Assembly (NCBI GenBank): GCA_016165875.1
Contig: JABBOT010000080.1
Span: forward strand, 38,250,146 to 38,314,145
Length of the DNA: 64,000 nt
Direction of reading: 5' to 3'
Origin: Acanthopleura granulata
Taxonomy: Eukaryota > Mollusca > Polyplacophora > Chitonida > Chitonidae
The notes below the pieces were generated by a model. The model did no database searches. It was not told the DNA's origin and saw only the letters and a program-made list of their open reading frames with translations. Shown piece after piece: positions 13,772 to 26,498 of this stretch. The position numbers were made by a program, and so were the translations under genes. How positions within the stretch are numbered: position 1 is the first letter of the stretch; every line of letters begins with the position of its first letter.

Positions 13772-16700
13772 TCACATATCGGTGACGTCAGTGTAGCTGT
13801 AAGATGACGTATGTCGCCGCCTGTGACGACCGTTTCTGTAGTTACAAGTCCGCATTACTTCGTCTACCTCGGCCCCCGGGGGACAGTGTCGTACACATCG
13901 ACCGTCAAGCTTGTAGAATTTACAAGTAAGGCAGAACGGTGCCCCGCGGCCGGAGCACGTGGTGCACAATGGATGACACAACTTGCACAACTGAAACATA
14001 CATGGAGACGACAAAATAAAAAATGCTTACATGTACTGGACAAAAGAAACTCAGCAAATCTGAAAGTGTATTTTAAAGAAACACCCAGGAAACATATTGA
14101 TAATGTTAATACGTGTTATCCTGTTACAAAGAATCGACTGATTTGTGTTAATGTGCTGACCTACAACGATTTGACTGTTACAAACTAGAGGACAAATCCC
14201 GCATTAAATTAGAGATATTAAGAACAATAATCTGCATTTGTGTCGTATTTCCTTCCTAGATCCTAATCCCCGTCAAGAGGCGATGGATTGGCATTAGTTC
14301 CAAGGCCAAGCTGTACATAAGGTGTATCAAAATCCCTCAAAAAATTTTTATATAAAGTTGCTGACAGAGAGATAGATGGCTGGCAACGGCTTAAAAATTG
14401 CTCGGTCTTGATAATGCTCAGTATGAAAATGTAATGAATTGATGCTCGTGCCAAAGCCAACATGCCCACAAAGTTTCATTAAACTCAAACTGCATAACTG
14501 TTTCAGTAAAGTTACCTGATTAGTGAAGAAACCTTTTAAAATATACTGGATTCAGGTCAAGAATATTACAAAAATATGATAAATTAGTTCTTGGTCCAAG
14601 GCCAAGTCTTGAACCGAATCTCCATATTTTTTCTCTTCCTTAAGCAGAACAAAATGGCTAACGTTCCTGTCATTAATTCTTCTGTTAAAAGTTCAATCTG
14701 GTTAGGAGTAATAGTGAACGTCATTCTTTCACGGCTACAAATTATGTTGTCGAATAAACAGAATATCTGTTCTTTATTTTACGAATGAAATTATGTTAAA
14801 TTATTTGATACAGATTTCTGCTGAAGTGAAGCGTTAGCACAGTTTTGCAATGAGTTCGGACGGTTAAGAAAATGTCCGTACATAAATCGGATTGGCCAAT
14901 TGGACCAATGCACCGTTGTAGCTCACGGTCAAAATATCTCATTTATGTGTATGTAGCCCGGGTTCAGTCCAAGAAAAAACTCTTTTTAAGTACTGTCATA
15001 ACTCAGAGAATATTTCACTGGTCGTATGCAATGCATAACATTCCTGTTTGTCATTATGTCTCGGTGTCTTATTCTATTTATCATTATTTTGAAAGTTTTG
15101 TCTAAGCAGGATAAAATATGTTTTGTTTAGCCATTCAGAAAATACCGTTATTTCCCTTATTGATACATGTAAATGAGGCAATTAATGACACGTGGTCACA
15201 CCAGAAATTCATTCACTAGACATATGTAACTCATACTGACACTAAATACAATAACGTGATGCTTAACGCCGATCTCCATTTTTAACATATTCCTAAATTA
15301 GTTGTGTGACAGGAAGAAACCAGCATAAACCACCAGCCTTTAGCAAATAAATGATGAACTTTCTCACGCCTGACAGTCAGATTTCTCTCTCACCGCGAGT
15401 TCAGTGTGTGTCTGCTTAACTTCAACGGCCTTACGAGACCAAATGCTGTGGGAACACTGGAGACTTTCGGAATATCAAGGCTTTCTGTCTAACGCTGCGT
15501 CTAAGCCGACCTAGTCATTGAAAGGCAAGTACTTTAACTACTCGGCCACTACCTGCTCTGTTGTTATTAGGATTAAGCTAAATCACTTATGACTGACTTA
15601 CCATAAACCCAGCCAGTGGGCCTGGGTCGGTGACTGGCACTCTTCTGAGGTATGACCCTGTCGGACAGGGGGTGAAGTTCGAGATACAGTGGATGACCGA
15701 CGGATCGTGGGGAAGCTCCTTCCCGCGGATGCACGACTTACAACCTCCCGGACCCACGTGACGTCCAGGGCCTGTACACCTGAGGATACGGAACAACAAC
15801 AACATCTCACCAAAGTTTTTGAATATATCATTACGGCCTCTTGTCAGTTTACCTCAGTTAGGGCTTTCTTCTAACTGTTCATGTAAGTGTTTAAGAAGTA
15901 GCAACTTGCATGCCCCCTTACGCCATGGCATACGCAGAATCAAATAATAGAATCTCAGAGATGTTAAATGCAATATACTAGACGTCACTGGTACAGAATT
16001 ACTCAAAATGCTGTGTTGTCATCACATTTAATACATACAGTTTCACACTAGTGCGCTCAGAAAGCCTAGTTAGCGCATAAACTAACTCCAATTTATACCA
16101 ACAATAGACCGAAGTTACATGTATGTAGCTTGAAACTGTGGAAGAATTCTAGGCGTACATTTTCAAATAAGTCGGCCCTAAAAAGTTTCGCTGTAAACTT
16201 TTATTACCCCCAAAATATTCGACAATCTGTCAACCTATAACAGCTTTGAAATACCTGACATTTCTTTCCAGTCTTTGGTAAAGCTTGCTTTAACACTCTT
16301 CTATATGACCCATTGATGTGCACACGGCTAAGCGTTTTCGTGCTTTTCTTCTGTTTTAAATTTTAATAGACGGTTACATATGTATTTACAGAATATGCAG
16401 GGCCAATTTAGAATAAACTATTTTGATTAAATAATCCGTTACTGATCAGCATTTGCATCCCTTATACTTACCCATTTCTTCCGCAAAAATGGTAACATAA
16501 CCTGCAGCGACCGTTGTCGTAAAATCTTCTAGATCCACAATTAGGCCGAAATTCTTCCACCAAGGAAAAGCAGTCACTGAAGTAAAGTTATTATTCTTAT
16601 TACTCGAGAATATAAATAGTTTTGTAGTGCAATATAGTGTAGTACACCGAAATTCTTCTATCACGATAAATCAGTCATTGAAATGTATTTATTTGATTGC

Positions 16701-19251
16701 AGTTTTACGTCGTATTCAAGAATATTTCACTTATACGACCGCGGTCAGCATTATTATACATATTACAATGTAATATTGTGTATACTAGGCCGAAATACTT
16801 CTAACTGGATAAAGCTGTTACTGAAATATACTGAAATCATATTTATGCCTTACTCAAGAATATATCTGGCATATACGATGGCGGCTAGCATTGTGGTGGG
16901 GGAAACTAGGCGGTGACCGGGGGAAACCCACAACCCTCCGCAGGACATTCCTTCGGACGTCCGAAGAGGAAGGCAGCGTTAGCTGGATTCGAACTCACAG
17001 GGACCGCATTGGTGAGACGTACCAATGTAAATGTTATGCTGCATAGTACAATGTGATGACTTGTTAAATAGTGCAATGTAATGTAATTAATGACTGATTT
17101 TACTAACGCCAGATCGGCAATATTTCAGCATTATAGCGGCGAGCGCGGATGCAGTGATGTTAAATCAACCAGGGATTGAAATGTATACAAATGTAAAAAT
17201 GTCTCGTACAAAAATTTGCTAAACTTGAAACACTTTTTCGTCTAACCATATTTTCTGTGATTGATTGCATAATGCTACCGGTTAGTAAATTAACATTGAT
17301 AGTCATACAAAACACAAATGACTCAAAAAAAACATCCAGTCAAGCAGGAGAGAGATCGTCAGTTGTTAGCTGTACACAGATGAATTCGTCATTGATTCTG
17401 GGGAGCAAATTGTATTATACGTTAGGTCCACTGGAAGAAACGTCACACATGCGTTGGCAGACTAGATAGATTACAATGGGTGACACATCAGTGTACGACT
17501 GAGTGCGATTTTACCAACTCGGTTCGGGAATACATGCTTTTGAGGCAAGGCAGCATCGGCTAAAAGATAATTAAATCTATCCTTCAACGAGTACAATTTC
17601 TAAAACACGACCGTCTGTTTTCAAATTCATATATATTTTCTGAATAATTGGTATCTTATTATAGCATTCATGTATGCGATGTGTAATTCTAGGACACTTT
17701 AAGTCGGAAATAGGAACTTCTTGCATAAAATATGACACATCCATGCGTAAACCTTGGATCCTGCATTTATTTAAAAACGACATGGGAGCCGTTGCTCATA
17801 TGGTTATCCCAGGGGTCTATCACCAATGCGGTCGCTGTTTGTTCAAGTCCAGTTCATGCTGGCTTCCTCTCCGGCCGTACGTGGGAAAGTATGCCAACAC
17901 CCCGCGGGTTTCCCCCGGGCTCTGCCCGGTTTCCTCCCACCATAATGCTGGCCGCCGTCCTATGGTGAATATTCTTGAGTACGGCGTAAAACATCAATCA
18001 AATAAATAAATAAATAAAAGCGACATGACAGATTTTAAAATCATGTCCACCAAACCAGCAATATATTCCTCAAGCACTAGTTCCGTGACAAGAAACGAAA
18101 TCTGCCCTTGCTCTACACGCGACTTCAACGGCTGTTTTTTAGTGTGTATGGTTATTTTTTGTTTCTAACAAGTGGTTATAGGACCTTGACAAAAAATATA
18201 ACAGTCTCGATACTTTTTCCTTTTCATTGACTATTATTTTCCAAATCTTGAAAGCCAGACAAACGCATGCTATATATAAAAATGGCGATATTACAAATAA
18301 AATTCATTTCATCCACAGCTTGGCTGAGACTTTAACGTTTGTGAAATTAAAGTTTGCTACCGTTTCATTTCCGTTGTCATGAAGTAATTAATCCACAAAT
18401 CTAGTTTTACACGGTACACTCCACGTGTAGAACGGTTATCAAACGAAAAGACTGAAAATAACATTTACGCTATTTAATATATTGCAGCCACCTACGACAG
18501 TCACTAAACGCATATACAATATTACATAAGCTTTAAAAGACAGCAAAAGATAGTCATTTATTTTTGTATTTCAGTCAAAAGTCCTCACGAATATTCTAAC
18601 AAAAAAGCATAATGACTGGTAAAAGTATATATATATGATTTTGTGCACTTTTTCTGTCTTCTTTCATAGTTATTCTAGATGTGAGATTTTTGTTTTTCAG
18701 AGAGTCTGGTCAGAGCATCGCCCACATAAGCAGTCGACACAGGTGATACATCGATTATAATGTATTCGATTGTACAGCCATATTTCCATAAAAATTTGTT
18801 GGTATTCCTTTCATCACTGAGAGTTTCTAAAGCTCAAATCTATTAGGCTACTAGTTTCCAAGAAATAGGAAATCCTGTACACTACCCGTTAGTATTTCTT
18901 TATGCCGGGACTTAAAAACAGGGCCTCGCTTCGCTGGAAACCAATGAAAAAAATTAACTATACAAATGTATCGTAACATATCTCAACAGGTGACTGCTTT
19001 AATCTTTTGTAATATTGTTAAAATATATATGTAGTCTTCAAAAAAGTACTTTCGACAGTTTAAATCATTCTTTGTTTTGTATTAGCATGAGACTGATGGC
19101 TTTTAAAGACCAGTGACGTAGTAGGGTTACTGAGAATGAAACGAACTGAACAAATGAGACATTTCACTTACCCAAGACTCCAGAGGATTGTTGACAAAAC
19201 AACTGCAGCGCAGAATATTGTTTTCCTTACAAATTCGATTTCTGTTGCCAT
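13772..19251 (-). CDS. Small secreted protein with EGFR-ectodomain-like cysteine-rich repeats
   Basis: Three phase-matched exons on the minus strand: 19172-19251 (ATG and signal peptide, donor GG|GTAAGTG, phase 2), 15602-15779 (acceptor CCTCAG, donor ATG|GTAAGT, phase 0) and 13772-13990 (acceptor TTTCAG, stop TGA). They join to 158 residues. Residues 1-27 form a hydrophobic signal peptide. The rest has 14 cysteines (28, 40, 43, 58, 65, 88, 91, 95, 98, 106, 109, 118, 122, 135). CTGPG...GPGGCKSC, CPTGSYL, CKLCHPLCTTC and CVRHCPPG follow the furin-like pattern of the later cysteine-rich domains of protostome EGFR. There is one N-glycosylation sequon at Asn61. The tail after Cys135 is basic (GRHRRRH) and then ends, with no membrane segment and no kinase. 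It may act as a soluble binding or decoy protein, which is inference. Alternatives are a truncated EGFR isoform or undetected exons in the 3.4-kb first intron. Confidence 0.62.
13991..15601 (-). other. Intron 2 of the EGFR-like gene
   Basis: Phase-0 intron joining ATG|GTAAGT (at 15601) to TTTCAG|TTG (at 13990). It includes the tRNA-like SINE head near 15.5 kb. Confidence 0.5.
15480..15556 (-). repeat. tRNA-like SINE head
   Basis: On the minus strand GTGGCCGAGTAGTTAAAGTA followed by CTTGCCTTTCAATGACTAGG resembles the 5' half of a type II tRNA, including an A box. No complete tRNA fold follows, so a SINE remnant is the better call. Confidence 0.4.
16683..17035 (-). repeat. Two diverged SINE fragments of the tRNA-headed family
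   Basis: 16683-16760 and about 16830-17035 both carry the family 3' body in inverse orientation: a TTTATTTGATTG tail, TACTCAAGAATAT, a GGCGGCTAGCATT-like block, then the CGAACTCACAGGGACCGCATTGG part next to the B box. They lie in intron 1 of the EGFR-like gene. Confidence 0.65.
17784..18018 (+). repeat. SINE, tRNA-headed, near full length
   Basis: A degraded tRNA-like head (GGAGCCGTTGCTCATATGG) is followed by the B-box region GTTCAAGTCC, the conserved body TTTCCTCCCACCATAATGCT and AATATTCTTGAGTACGGCG, and an (AAATA)n tail ending at 18018. It is antisense to the host EGFR-like gene. Confidence 0.8.
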
Positions 19252-21500
19252 AGTAGGTAAAAGGTCCTGGTTCACTTTTCTTTCCACTAAGTTTCGATCT
19301 AAGAAGAGCTCTGTGTATTAAGTTTCCATTACACGAACGAAAATGCTTTTATCCATTCAGGGCGTTCACTCAGCATTAAATGATGATAACTGTAGTTCTG
19401 GCTGTTTTAATACTGCCATAAGGTAGGACAGCATTCCGGAAAATTAGCAATGCGGGACGTACGAAGCGGTCTGTAAAACTGTCGGAATCTGATAGCTGAC
19501 AAGTGATTGGTTGGTTTGGTCTGCGCGAGCGAGTTACGTAATCTCCGTGTTTTGCGCGAAGACGACCCTTCTGTTTCAACTCAACTGCGCATGGTTTGTC
19601 TGCTTTGAAATGTTCGACAATTCATAAATGTATCTAATCTCTCCCACTAGAGATTTAAGTGGTCTGCCCGTCTGTCTAATTGGTTCAGAATTCCTCCAGT
19701 TATTTCAGGCACCTGGCACTAATAATAGTGTTTCCTATCTGTAAACTGTGCACCAGTATTCCCCATGTTAAACTCGCCTACACTTCAAATACTCCTAGCC
19801 ACTTGCTCATTCATTCAAGCAATACACCCTGAAGGGACAGGCCTTCCCCATCCGACATCTGTGTTGCAAGAAATCTGTTACCAAATCAGCCGGTGGAATT
19901 CTCCCAGTCTGTCTCACCATATGAAACCACTAGATCAAGACATGTCATTATAAAAAAAAAGATTCGCATTTTGTTAATTTTTTTGGTCCCCGCCGCTTGG
20001 CACACCCGTGCACATGGAGTGTGTAATTCAGCTAAATGGATGGTGTATCACCCTCTAACGGGATGAAGAAAGGGCAGGGGTTATTTATTGACTGTCTCGG
20101 TGTGCGTCAATTCCGCACATACCAAATAAATATGGCCTGACAGATGAACGAATTGCCCAGTTTCTCTTTTCAGGACCAAGAGGCGTTCCAGTAGATGATG
20201 AACGTTTGTAAATTTTTTTTGAGAAATACCTACACCGCTCGCGCTCTGACAAAGTTCTTGTGAACGGGTGAACAGGTTTTCTTGACAAGTGGTCTGACAA
20301 TAAGCTTTTCAGACTTACACACCCGTGATGGTTTGAAACAGAAAACAGTGCGACTGTTTTTTACATTCCACTGTTCTATTATATTGTTTTCAACTATTTG
20401 TAGTTCCGAACAAAATTAGCTTCAATGTTTCGCAAGTTCCATGTAGAACATGATTTGTATATGGTTTAAGATGACGTGTATGATGACCTCCAGTCCACCA
20501 AACGACCTCCCATATAAAAACGGAGAAATATCTTCTAGCATCATACCGTTATCAGAGTTTCATTTTTCATATACAGACGGGCATTTCAAACAAATAAAAA
20601 ATAGTTCATTTCGTGTGCTTTCAGTCCCATACATGTACACCATATGATATGTCGTGTCAACTTGTGGAATTCTTCAAAATCTAACTGAATGCATATATTA
20701 GTACGGTACAAATGGCATAATACAGTTTCTGTCCTTTTTTCCTTTCGACTTCTTGCATTAAATGAGTGGATAAGACAAATTACATCGTCTATTATCGTGG
20801 CGTAGATGTTGCAATTGTAGTTGCAAGTTACATAGTTGTAGATTTGTGGCTGGTTTCTTCTATTAACGATGCCAGTACCAGACTTACAACCACAGTGACG
20901 CGTGACAAATCGTTAATACGTTATGCAGATCGTCATCGTCCCAAAAAAATAACTGTCGAAAAGCTATCATATTTTGGGCAATTATTTACCAATCTATTAT
21001 TCAGCCATCAGCAAGTCTCATCTGTGATGTTATCTGAAGTGTTCCGGATCAGTTACTGCACATACCTGGAATATTTGACACTGGCATCACAGGTACAGCT
21101 CACATTAATATCAATCTGTGAAGCTGCCAAGATTACCCCGAGCCTCACTGTCACTCACCCTGCCCTGCCCTCAGGCAGAGGGATAAATAATGAGGCGGGA
21201 CTGACGGAGCAAAAATGAGTGACGTGTTAGGATGACGTCACCACCCACGCGATTGACTTACAAAACTTCATTAATATTCCACTAATCACAATCGTTTTCA
21301 CATGATTACGCACGAACCTAGGCGTCGAAACCATCATTCGTATACCAGCCGTCAACCAAAATGGGCGAGGTCCTAATATCTATATTGTATCATTATGGAG
21401 TGGATCGTGTTTCAGGAATCTGTTTTGTTTTTTTGTTTTATTTTTTTTCAAAAACACTCCTTTATATGATTACATTCCCTTTGTAACTTGTAACTTTCTA
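19252..21500. other. Upstream flank of the EGFR-like gene; no confirmed gene
   Basis: Should contain the promoter and any 5' UTR exons of the minus-strand EGFR-like gene. A 150-codon plus-strand open frame at 20766-21218 matches nothing I know. No TATA box can be placed with confidence. Confidence 0.3.
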
Positions 21501-21519
21501 TTTTAAAAAGGTTTCGCCG

Positions 21520-21985
21520 GCATGGAAACAATTTTCACCTGAGAAGGTTTTCATATAGTTGGGAACAGTTCTTCTCACGGCTAACTGTTTCCACCCACCT
21601 GATAACTGTTTTCACACACGTGACACTTTTTTACGTGTTTTGGCGTACAACATAAACCAAATAAATAAATAAACTTTTGTCGTCCTGGAGATAATTGTGT
21701 TTACTCAAGTGATAACAGTTTTTCCCCGGTTTTTTAACCCTCGTGATAACTGTTTTCATCCACATGACATTTGTTTTTACACACAAGATAACTGTTTGCA
21801 CCCACCTGATAACTATTTTAACCCACTTGGTAACTATTTTCACTCACCTGGTAAATGTTTTCACCCCATGACAAATGTGTTTCCACACGTTATACATTTT
21901 TTCACACACCTGATAACTGTTTTCACACAATGGACAACTTTGGCACAAGTAATAATTGTTTTCACACAAGTTATAAATATTCTCA
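21520..21985. repeat. Degenerate minisatellite, period about 21 bp
   Basis: Roughly 20 diverged units of CTGATAACTGTTTTCACCCA. The period is divisible by three, so both strands show open frames with 7-residue repeats (VKIVIRW-like on the minus strand). These are by-products of the repeat. Confidence 0.75.
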
Positions 21986-22172
21986 ACCTGATGTTATATC
22001 AGAGACCTAGTTCTAGTTCGAAGGAGTTGACATATGGAGAAAAGAGTATAGAATAAGTATTGCGACACCTTATAGCATATATTTCCATGCTGATGTATTC
22101 CATCAAACCTTTTTAGCGGCAAGGCAAGATTTATTTCCATTCCGGTGAAAACGTTGTAGTCCGGATTATATA

Positions 22173-22212
22173 AAATAATAATAATAACAATTATTATTTC
22201 TATTATTATTAT
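22173..22212. repeat. AT-only palindrome
   Basis: AATAATAATAATAACAATTATTATT followed by (ATT)n. The arms are inverted copies around AACAATT and could form a hairpin. Probably a microsatellite product. Confidence 0.5.
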
Positions 22213-22502
22213 TCACGGTCAGAAATCCTTTATTCCTCGAAATCGATCAATTTTCAAATTCAGCCCCGGTATTTATCCACCTCAAATATGAACAGAGGTG
22301 TTCATTTATACTGATAGCACAGCTTAGCCAAACTAAATCCAGATCCTCGCTCATTCATTTATCATAAGTGTTGTTCTGGTCGAAGTCGATGGGCAGCTGG
22401 TCAGTGAAGTTGCAGACACGAATCCAGCTCCTGCTATAAATGCACTGTAATTTTTAATCAGGGAGGTTTTTGAATACAAGCCAAAAGCTCGGTGATTTAC
22501 TC

Positions 22503-22666
22503 CAGCCGCCTGAGAAGAATAAATAAATAAAAAATAAAGACAAACAGATAATAAGGTAGATAAATCAATCAATCGGTCAATCAATCAATCAACCAATGAA
22601 TGAATAAATAAATAAATAAATAAATAATAAATAAATAAATAAATAAAATAAATAAATAAAATAAAA
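22503..22666. repeat. (AAAT)n / (AATC)n compound microsatellite
   Basis: Long AAATAAAT runs are interrupted by CAATCAAT runs. It resembles an expanded SINE tail, but no SINE body is adjacent. Confidence 0.8.
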
Positions 22667-23818
22667 TCAAGTTAGATCAGTCGAGCAGGAAGATGTAAAA
22701 GCACACTCCACTGATCTGTAACCACGCATGGTGGGGCCAAGGCTGCAATTTATAAGATGTTGATCAGATGTTGCCTTATGACAGATCTGGCACGCCTATC
22801 GTCTCTCCATCCTTATTCATATTTATTACACTGCCAGACATTTCAGCGCAAAGAGATTTAGCGATTTCATTCATGCGTGAAGATATTTGTGGGGGTGGTC
22901 GTGGTGTGCCAGCTGTACAGGCCCGTGTGGCCTTTGGCTGGCCTACACGCATATGCCTTCTGCATGTAGAAATGCTCAGCTACACATTCCCTAACATCAT
23001 AGTTTTCACATAGAGTGTGTGCTTATGTGATTATTCTTTATAACATTTATGCGCTGTGGTAGATTAAACACAATGTTTCATGGTTCCGGGTTTAGACACA
23101 CACTGGTTTCGATATTAGACCCTAATTGTAAATTACGTCACGAACCGGGAGTGGTAAAAATTCCAGTAGCCTTTTGGAAAGTTTGGGACTGGTGCAAATA
23201 AACTATGACGAATTTGAAGTAGAGTTTTTTGGGGTTTTTTCATCGGTAGGTAACTGTACTTACACGCTGTGTAGTCCACATTAACACCACAGTCTACTAT
23301 ATAACCTACTAAAAAACAATAAAGAGCCAAAGAGTACCACATATATATGAAAGTAAGGACTGTAGTCCTTAACCCTGTATTTCAAATGGGGCACGAAATG
23401 TGGCAACATAAATTCGCGTCCCACACTTTATCTATTCACTGACACAGCTGGAATGCCAGGATTTATTTAGAGATCATCTAGTTCAACTCAGCCTGTCGCA
23501 ATGTCGGCTTTCGACGAATAGAAATTGTCTTGTCCAATGCATTTCAGTGATGCTCTAAGAGACATGTATTAAATTAGAAGAAGCTCAGGCATAAGCAATA
23601 ATAACTATAAATGTTTGCAAAAAGCGTCCAACACAAATGGACTGTCACTGGGTTACGGACAAATACCTTGGCATAAAGAGAAATGAGCACTTGGTAAATG
23701 ATATCATGAATTGTTTCTTGTCGACGCGCATCCATACGTTAGTAGGATATTAAAGTGAACATAAAGTCTGCCACTATGTACACATAGTGCACAAGACGTA
23801 AGCCATAAGTATCACAGG
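22667..23818. other. No recognisable gene
   Basis: AT-rich flank between the microsatellite and the nested LTR-like elements. Only short frames without family resemblance. Confidence 0.35.
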
Positions 23819-25670
23819 TGTAAGGGTACCACGACCGGGGAGAAAAAATTATAAACAAATGGCTTAAAACAAACTCTCAGACAGCGATAGGCCTTACAGA
23901 AGATCAAACAAAGAAACACGAACACGCTTGAATAAGTTCGAAACATATATCTGAACAAAATAGACAAATAGTACAACTGACAATAACATACAAAACAATA
24001 CAGATAATTACAAAAACATAGCGTTTCTTACTGATAACAGCGTCCAAATCCGGATGGAATATTCCAGCTTCCACGGGCCAGTCAGTACACGTAAATATAG
24101 AATCCACAGTTCTTGCGAATTCTCGAATCGAAGGATGACAGTCCTGTGATACGAACCCAGTCTTTAAAATATTGTATTATATATTTTTTATCTGTTTTCA
24201 GGCTAATCAAGGTCTGTGTCTGACCGACAATGTTTTCTCTGTGTACGTGATAGCTCGCGCTGGAATTCAGTCGCGAGTTCTCGAGGATTCTGTGTTTATT
24301 AGTTCGTGTCATTGTACATAGAGCGTACATTCTGGAAAGCTATACATATTGTAAACATGTTTACGGACAGACCATCCAGGATTTTCTTTACTTTAGGCTA
24401 TAAATATGAGCGACGAAGTTGCACAGCTCGCAGTCATTTACGTACGTCCACGTTGAGAGCAGTCGTTTTACTTGTGTTCACTTGAGTCATGTTTGCTCTT
24501 GTCTACTTAGAAGGATTTTTGTGGGACTTTGGAGATATTGGCTTGCACGCCTTTCCACAATTTTTGTCATTTTTTTCGGCACCTAGCACTTTGTGAGCTT
24601 GTGTTTCGCCACTTGCTATTTGGTGTTAGACGTTCTGTTGGAGCTTGTATCGCTCATTGTCTCTTTGTGCAATTACGTACATTTCATCCCAGTTTTCCCT
24701 GAAAGTGACTTTGTGTATATTTTCGAGGAGTGAAAGATACATCGCGAGCCCGGCAATACAGACGCTATTGTCAACCCGTCTGCCCAGGAAACTTACACCA
24801 TGCCGGGGAGTTTGATATCTACTATCGTCGGCGTACCGGGCCCTCTGCTGTTCCTCACTACAGGACTTATCCTTCATTTCGAGAATTCCGAAGAATTGTG
24901 GATTCTACGTTTACCTGGATTGACTTGCCTTTGGAAGACGGAATAGTCCATCCGGATTTGTGACACTAACATCCGCAAGAAACTATTTACATATATATAT
25001 ATATATTTTTGTAATTATCTGTATTGTTTTGTGTATAATTGTTAGTTGTACTTTTTGTTTGTTTTGTTCAAATATAGATATTGAACTTAGTCTATCGTGT
25101 TCGTGTTTCTTTGTTTGATCTTGTCAAAGGCCTATCGCTGTCTGAGAGCAGAACAAGCATTTTGTTTATCATTTCCTCTGCGATAGTGGTACCCTTACAC
25201 CTGTAAGTGATGAACAGCAGGGTATGGCACGCCGATGCCCATGAAGGTGTAACTTATGTCGGACGGGTTGACAGTAGTGCCCGTGATGCCGAGATGGCGA
25301 TGTATGTTTCACAACTCGGAAATATACACAGAGTTCCTTTCAGGTAAACTGAGATGAAATGTACATAATCGCAGAGAGAGACAATGAGTTGCACAAGCTC
25401 TGAAAAAACGTCTCAAACAAACTAGCAAGTTGCGAAACTCGAACTCACGAAGTGCTACGTACAGAAAAATGTACGCATGGCATGAAAGCCTCTCCAATCC
25501 CAGCAAAATCTTGAAGTGGAAGTAAATACGGGACTGAAATCCAGTGCAGGTCAAAACGTACACAGAAGGGAAAATGTAAGTCAGACACTAATCCGATCAG
25601 CGTTAAAACTTGTTCACTAAAAAATACAATACAATATTCTAAAGCTATTCTAAAGATAGGGTTCGTAGTA
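23819..25670 (-). mobile_element. Older LTR-like element, minus orientation, split by a second copy
   Basis: Two pieces, 23819-24146 and 25204-25670, together form one element in minus orientation (about 795 bp). It starts TGTAAGGGTACC on the plus strand and ends GGGTTCGTAGTA, and is bordered by CAGG on both sides (23815-23818 and 25671-25674). The pieces are the reverse complements of the two halves of the inserted copy 24147-25199. Terminal TG...CA in element orientation is not fully preserved. No internal retrotransposon genes are present, as expected for a solo LTR. Confidence 0.65.
24147..25199 (+). mobile_element. LTR-like element (solo LTR), inserted into an older copy of itself
   Basis: 1053 bp beginning TGATACGAACCC and ending GGTACCCTTACA, with direct repeats CCTG at 24143-24146 and 25200-25203. 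Removing the element and one CCTG restores continuity of the older inverted copy, so the boundaries are well supported. It has a promoter-like CTATAAATATG at about 24400 with an initiator-like TCGCAGTCATT about 25 bases on, as in an LTR. Short open frames on both strands inside it are conserved only because the DNA is. Confidence 0.72.
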
Positions 25671-26239
25671 CAGGAGATACTCTTAAAAATCCAGTGACGT
25701 TTAAACAGCCGAGAAGAGGGAATTCAATTCTGGAACGAGGACATTATCGTAATTACAGTGTTCAACGGGGTAATACAGATGTCTCACTCGTTCATGTAAA
25801 TAAGAGTTCTAGAGGTGTAAAATCAAATAATTTGCCCGCTCGAGTCCCTTCCAGTTAGATGTACAAGAAGTCGCATTTAAAGTAAATTTTGTCTCGGACT
25901 TTGCCGTATATTTATTAAGGTGAACTGATAAACACTTACTTGCTACGTATAAAAAAACATGATAGATGTGCGTCGTAAGATTCAAGGGAACGTGTGCATT
26001 CCTTACTTATTTCACAGGGTGTCAGAAAGTAAACATAACGAAAGACATGTTGGCTGTCAGATTTCTTTTCAGCATGCGCAGAAAGTTAACCTGTCAGAGT
26101 GAGTTTTATTTCTATGAGTTACTTCAATATATTAAACCGAAGAAGCCAAGCCATCTACTGCTACCTTCCGCACGACTAATGTTCCTCTTACGTAAACGAT
26201 GAGATCACGGTCGTGCAAGTGGTGGAGGAAGCGACGGCT

Positions 26240-26498
26240 CCATTTATTTGTTTATTTGATTGGTGTTTATGCCGTACTCAAGAATATTTCACTTACACGA
26301 CGATCGCCAGTATTATGGTGGGAGGAGAGCGGGCAGAGCCCAAGGGAAGTCCACGACCATCCGCAGGTTGCTGGCAGACCTTCCCACGTACGGAAGCCAG
26401 CTTCAGCTGGACTTGAACTCACAGCGACCGCATTGGTAGGAGGCGTCTAGGTCATTGCGCTGCGCTAGCGCGCTGACCGACTAAGCCACGGAGCCCTC
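26240..26498 (-). repeat. Full-length tRNA-headed SINE
   Basis: On the minus strand it begins GGCTCCGTGGCTTAGTCGGT (A box), carries GCGCGCTAGCGCAGCG, has a B box at GAGTTCAAGTCC, continues through the conserved GGCGATCGTC-like body and AATATTCTTGAGTACGGC, and ends in an AAATAAACAAATAAATG tail. This is the best-preserved copy in the window and the reference for the others. Confidence 0.9.

Noticed and set aside
21066..21115. 50-base exon-like segment on the minus strand with CTTCACAG acceptor and GTATGT donor
   Set aside because: It lies upstream of the ATG of the EGFR-like gene, so it could at most be a 5' UTR exon. Signals alone are too weak to call it.
20766..21218. 150-codon plus-strand frame
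   Set aside because: No family resemblance and no splice or promoter context. Probably chance.
21520..21985. Regular short repeats considered as a CRISPR array
   Set aside because: Repeats are contiguous and diverged, with no unique spacers, and the genome is animal.
24626..24963. Opposing open frames inside the LTR-like element
   Set aside because: Similarity between copies appears in both strands' frames, as expected from DNA homology. Stops interrupt both in the older copy.
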